Below the pieces are notes generated by a model. The model saw only the letters and a list, made by a program, of their open reading frames with translations, was not told where the DNA came from and made no database searches. Source: Psychrobacillus sp042944905 (GTDB lineage Bacteria; Bacillota; Bacilli; Bacillales_A; Planococcaceae). Taken from it: DNA of 64,000 bases. The number at the start of each line of letters is the position of its first letter. Position 1 is the stretch's first letter. The DNA lies in the NCBI RefSeq assembly GCF_042944905.1, contig NZ_CP168496.1, positions 1,860,001-1,924,000 of the forward strand. The letters are read 5' to 3'. Positions 61,520 to 64,000 of this stretch are shown here, piece after piece. A program made the translations under genes and the position numbers.

Positions 61520-62433
61520 TCAGAATCACCCACTATCTTCATTTGTACCCAAGAAATTACCGCGATAATTATAACTAATACATAAGCCATCGCAGAAGCA
61601 TATCCAAAGTTAAAATTCTTAAAACCAGTTTCATATAAATAAAGAGTTATAGTCATCGTCGCATTATTAGGTCCTCCGCCTGTAAGTATATATGCCTCAT
61701 CGAATAGCTGGAGTGTTCCTATTGTAGACATGACGACTGTAAAGATGAATACGGGTTTTAGTTGGGGTAACGTTATATAGAAAAACTGTTTAATTGGTCC
61801 TGCACCATCAATTTCTGAAGCCTCATAAAGATCAGGAGAGATAGTTTGTAAACCTGCCAAAAATATAACCATATTGTATCCTGTCCATCTCCAGGTCATA
61901 ACAGCAATAATAGACATTTTTGCCCAAAACGGATGACTTAACCAATTTATAGGGTCAATTCCTGCTAGAGATAAGACATAATTGGCTAATCCATAATTAT
62001 CATCTAAAATTACCATAAAGACAATTGATGCTGCAACAAGAGCTGTAATTGCCGGTAAGAAGAAAACTGTTCTAAAAAAACCTTTAAAGCGTAGTAATGC
62101 GGAGTTTAGTCCAACAGCTATTACTACTGCTATACTAAGCATTATTGGTACTTGAATAATTAATATTTGAAATGTATTATTAAGAGATTTATAAAAAATT
62201 GGGTCTCGTAACAACTTTGTATAATTCGCCATTCCTACAAAATACTTTTCACTCCCCTTCATACTCTGGAAGCTTAAAATAAATGAGGAAATAACCGGAT
62301 ACAATGTAAATATAACAAGCAATATGACCGAGGGAGCCAAGAAATAGTAAGGTGCTGTTTTAGGAGTAATGTATAACTTTTTCGTCTTTTCTTTTCTTTC
62401 ACTACTTGTTAGGCTTGTTCTCATTTCTTTCAT
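61516..62433 (-). CDS. carbohydrate ABC transporter permease, MalF/LacF type
   Basis: The 305-residue protein has six transmembrane helices, the N-terminal YYFLAPSVILLVIFTLYPVI and the EAA loop LYEASEIDGAGPIKQFFYITLPQLKPV. I chose ATG 62433 with GGGGTGATT upstream; the longer frame adds 20 residues without a ribosome site. It lies between the binding-protein and LacG-type genes. Confidence 0.93.
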   Translation of the reverse strand: MKEMRTSLTSSERKEKTKKLYITPKTAPYYFLAPSVILLVIFTLYPVISSFILSFQSMKGSEKYFVGMANYTKLLRDPIFYKSLNNTFQILIIQVPIMLSIAVVIAVGLNSALLRFKGFFRTVFFLPAITALVAASIVFMVILDDNYGLANYVLSLAGIDPINWLSHPFWAKMSIIAVMTWRWTGYNMVIFLAGLQTISPDLYEASEIDGAGPIKQFFYITLPQLKPVFIFTVVMSTIGTLQLFDEAYILTGGGPNNATMTITLYLYETGFKNFNFGYASAMAYVLVIIIAVISWVQMKIVGDSE

Positions 62434-62513
62434 CTTGTAATCACCCCTATTTGGATAAAGAACAGGAAGAAGAAAGATAATCTTCTTCCCCATAATTTTA
62501 ATTTTATAAACTG

Positions 62514-63806
62514 TTATTCAGTTATTTCTTTTTTCAGTTGTTTCTCCGCATTTTCTAATGCTTTTTCGACGGGAGTGCCCTCTAATAATATCTCAGCTTG
62601 TGTGTTTGCCATTATTTTAGAAGCTTGTGAATTGTACTTAGTTGCTGTTACTTTTGGAACATCATCAACAATGTCTGCAATTTTTTTGAAAATTGGTTGA
62701 TTGCTAAAATATTTGTTTTCACTTGTAAAAATAGGTGAATTAAAAGTACTTTTCAACGATGGGAATAACCCAAACTTTTCAAAGCCAAGCAATTGAGTAT
62801 CTACATCTGTAGTAAAGAATTCTGTAAATGCGTAAGCAGCATTCTTATTTTTAGAATAAGAAGAAACTAGTAGCGAAGATCCTCCCACGTTTGCATATCT
62901 CGTACTTCCTTCACTAAACTCCGGTAGATAGAAAATATCCCATTTCCCTTCTAAATCAGGTGCTTGGTCCATTATTGTACCTGAATACCATGCTCCATAA
63001 GGAATTGTAGCAACATCCCCGTTTACAGTTGCAGTTACAATTCCGTTCCAACCACTATTATTTAAAATTAGTTCATTTTCATAAAACTTTTTAATAATTT
63101 TCATTGATCTCACAGCTTCTGTTGAAGTTAACTCAATCTTATTATTCTCATCAAGATATGATTTCCCTTGCTGTTGCATCATCATGGAAAAGACACCATC
63201 GTAGTTAGCGATATCAATTGGAAGCATTTTAACCCCTAGCTTCTTCTTCATCTGAATACCCGCCTCAAGGAAATCATCCCAAGTGACAATATTCTCGGCA
63301 TTTATTCCAGCTTTCTCAAATAGGTCAACTCGATAAAAGAACACCGCTGGGCCTATATCCCATGGAGCAGCAACAAGATGATCATCATGCGTTACACTTG
63401 CTAACTTTGATTCACTAAATAAACTTTTATGTTCGTCATATCCCATTTGCGATAAATTTAAAAAGCCATCCGGAAATTGATTTACATAACCTGGAATCCT
63501 TTCATCTTCCATTAAAACCACATCGGGCATACCAGAACCCTTTGAAACTAGGCCAACAGTTAACTTTTCGTATAAGTCCCCACTACCAAAATCCTCTACC
63601 ACGACATCAACGTCTGGATACTTTTCGTGAAACTTATCGATAGACAATTTTAATGTATCTGCAGCAACATCCCAAGCCCATACAGTAATCTTACCTGATG
63701 CCTCTCCTGAATCGTTTGTTGGTCCGCTCGTTGTTATTTTTGCATCATTGGAACAACCAGATACTATAACAACTAGCATAAGCACACATAAAAGCAACTT
63801 TTTCAT
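62514..63806 (-). CDS. sugar-binding lipoprotein of the ABC importer
   Basis: The 430-residue extracellular family-1 solute-binding protein has a lipoprotein signal (VIVSGC, Cys18) and the motifs KITVWAWDVAADTLKLSIDKFHEKYPDVDV and DVVLMEDERIPGYVNQFPDG. The ligand is most likely a beta-galactoside, judging from the linked lacZ. ATG follows AGGGGGATT. The gene upstream ends 21 bp before its start, so the operon continues beyond the window. Confidence 0.92.
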   Translation of the reverse strand: MKKLLLCVLMLVVIVSGCSNDAKITTSGPTNDSGEASGKITVWAWDVAADTLKLSIDKFHEKYPDVDVVVEDFGSGDLYEKLTVGLVSKGSGMPDVVLMEDERIPGYVNQFPDGFLNLSQMGYDEHKSLFSESKLASVTHDDHLVAAPWDIGPAVFFYRVDLFEKAGINAENIVTWDDFLEAGIQMKKKLGVKMLPIDIANYDGVFSMMMQQQGKSYLDENNKIELTSTEAVRSMKIIKKFYENELILNNSGWNGIVTATVNGDVATIPYGAWYSGTIMDQAPDLEGKWDIFYLPEFSEGSTRYANVGGSSLLVSSYSKNKNAAYAFTEFFTTDVDTQLLGFEKFGLFPSLKSTFNSPIFTSENKYFSNQPIFKKIADIVDDVPKVTATKYNSQASKIMANTQAEILLEGTPVEKALENAEKQLKKEITE

Positions 63807-63827
63807 AAAATAATCCCCCTAGAATTT

Positions 63828-64000
63828 TTAAATATCTATCGTTACTTTTCCAGTTTTCTTTAAGTACAATCTCCAAGTTAAGCACCATTTCTCAGGGTTT
63901 TCGAACCAATCTTCATCAACGATGCGATGAATTGTACTATTGTGTGGTGCACTTTTTACCTTTTCAGGATCTGTGTATGCTTCGTTTGCAATATACGTTA
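63828..64000 (-). CDS. partial gene, C-terminus only; weak GcvPB-like resemblance
   Basis: The last 57 codons encode YIANEAYTDPEKVKSAPHNS, then TIHRIVDEDWFENPEKWCLT and WRLYLKKTGKVTIDI. The DPEKVKSAPHNSTIHR part resembles the C-terminal tail of glycine dehydrogenase subunit 2 (GcvPB) and related PLP enzymes, but the rest does not fit well and a link to lactose uptake is not obvious. The product is therefore left open. Confidence 0.4.
   Translation of the reverse strand, partial: TYIANEAYTDPEKVKSAPHNSTIHRIVDEDWFENPEKWCLTWRLYLKKTGKVTIDI

Overview
The window looks like chromosome from a low-GC, Gram-positive, aerobic endospore-forming relative of Bacillus. A Planococcaceae/Caryophanaceae genus such as Psychrobacillus or Lysinibacillus is my guess from gene content, not a proven placement. 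Supporting signs are AGGAGG ribosome sites, frequent TTG/GTG starts, SigA-type promoters and a B. subtilis-like neighbourhood of aconitase (acnA/citB) with DUF2621 (yneK), ccdC, yneI and ccdA. The Firmicute trio DUF1659, DUF2922 and YvrJ is also present.

Layout. 1-9.5 kb: a broken MalT-like regulator, an acetyltransferase, acnA, a DinB-fold protein, nicotinamidase, a GlsB-like membrane protein, a lytic transglycosylase and a SCO copper chaperone. 9.5-12 kb: an insertion sequence with a frameshifted transposase between yvrJ and DUF2922/DUF1659. 12-20 kb: the ccd cluster, a heterodimeric BmrCD-type ABC exporter and serC. 19.6-20.4 kb: a probable toxin-antitoxin pair behind a striking GTAC-box palindrome. 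20.5-35 kb: small accessory genes, several decayed genes (oxalate decarboxylase, LysR, DUF1835), an ECF sigma/DUF4179 anti-sigma pair and several lipoproteins. 35-39.7 kb: an SOS-controlled Y-family polymerase, a DinB-fold protein and two orphan Opp/Dpp-type permeases. 39.9-42.3 kb: a short ribE-ribB-ribH operon behind two tandem FMN riboswitches, each with its own terminator. 43.9-50.8 kb: a self-regulated DUF2975/Xre pair and an ECF sigma operon with an ABC-2 exporter. 51-56 kb: small zinc-ribbon, lipoprotein, ArsR and SRPBCC genes. 56.3-64 kb: a beta-galactoside uptake and hydrolysis cluster (ROK regulator, lacZ, two permeases, binding protein).

The unusual content is mostly intergenic. 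Five copies of a roughly 200-250 bp structured repeat share ordered conserved boxes, a variable palindrome and a fixed 28-nt 3' hairpin whose 10-bp stem changes in a compensated way while its loop (GATACAAT) stays. Three intergenic arrays have unrelated sequences but the same strict 21-bp period; one also carries an 84-bp higher-order repeat. These, the tandem riboswitch and the toxin-antitoxin locus are the main points for follow-up. I saw no tRNA, rRNA or CRISPR array.
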